Below the pieces are notes generated by a model that saw nothing but the letters and a program-made list of their open reading frames with translations, had not been told where the DNA came from and did not search any database. A stretch of DNA of 64,000 bases from Lepidodermella squamata. Its lineage: Eukaryota; Gastrotricha. Below, in pieces: positions 63,753-64,000 of the stretch. Numbering within the stretch: the first letter of the stretch is position 1; each line of letters begins with the position of its first letter. Location: assembly GCA_047495785.1 (NCBI GenBank), contig JBLDXI010000010.1, positions 1,612,001 to 1,676,000 on the forward strand, written 5' to 3'. Both the position numbers and the translations under genes were made by a program.

Positions 63753-64000
63753 TTTGATTTCAAGTTTCGAAATAGCTAATCAAGCTCTTTATACGCACTT
63801 TTGCTGCTCCAGAAGGAAAGCTATATAGGCCGCAAGCTTTATCTACCCGTGGGAATGAGGATTCTGAATTCACACGCTACAGCCTGGAGAATTATAGAGC
63901 TAATTGGGCGATAAAAAACTAATTCCCTTTAGACTTTGGCCATAAATAGGTCACTCAGATTCCAATTTCTCGGCTACAGCTATACATAAATAAAGAAGAA

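Overview
The window is from an animal nuclear genome with very short introns (most 45-60 bp, nearly all GT-AG) and closely packed genes on both strands. Splice sites show directly where gene fragments join: more than twenty multi-exon models close in frame over introns of about 50 bp. Receptor, arrestin, Kunitz, EB-type, SOCS-box and ADF families fit a small-genome invertebrate. I cannot fix the phylum. Acceptors are mixed (CAG and TAG without a strong TTTTCAG), which argues against a Caenorhabditis-like nematode; other nematodes, tardigrades, mites and larvaceans remain possible.

The dominant content is a family of atypical Cys-loop (pentameric ligand-gated channel) receptor genes: fifteen apparently intact or nearly intact genes, one interrupted by a transposon, and one pseudogene fragment. 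By sequence they fall into group A (18.0, 20.1, 22.0 and 30.0 kb; four exons), group B (23.7, 27.0 and 32.3 kb; three exons) and group C (39-55 kb; two exons or none), plus three outliers (1557-2651, 8382-9736, 55990-57330). All have a signal peptide, a Cys-loop with FPFD or FPYD, four membrane segments and a very short M3-M4 loop (about 20-30 residues). None has the vicinal cysteine pair of an acetylcholine-binding loop C. A and B genes alternate as duplicated pairs. Group C and the 8.4 kb gene have a Cys-loop of 14 or 15 residues instead of 13.

Layout: 0-0.5 kb, partial secreted helical protein; 1.5-2.7 kb, intronless receptor; 3.3-8 kb, secreted cysteine-rich and EB-type proteins; 8.4-9.7 kb, receptor; 10-14 kb, a STELLO/DUF288-like membrane protein and an arrestin-domain protein; 14.6-16.4 kb, decayed TIR transposon; 16.7-32.3 kb, the A/B receptor array; 32.6-39 kb, an ADF/cofilin-like protein, an ankyrin-SOCS protein, two secreted proteins with fungal-type CBM1-like modules, and a NEK-like pseudokinase; 39-42 kb and 47-55 kb, group C receptors, separated by a 2.6 kb TIR element that contains a perfect 163-bp-arm palindrome and by a small secreted-peptide gene; 56-57.3 kb, a divergent receptor; 57.7-64 kb, a second ankyrin-SOCS protein, two Kunitz proteins and a large LamG-like surface protein.

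How the genes work together is inference: alternating paralogous subunits suggest heteromeric channels, perhaps chemosensory or peptide/small-molecule receptors. Many other genes encode secreted or GPI-anchored cysteine-rich proteins, as expected of a fast-evolving environment-facing region. MITEs, foldback elements and nested insertions occur throughout and have broken at least one receptor gene.
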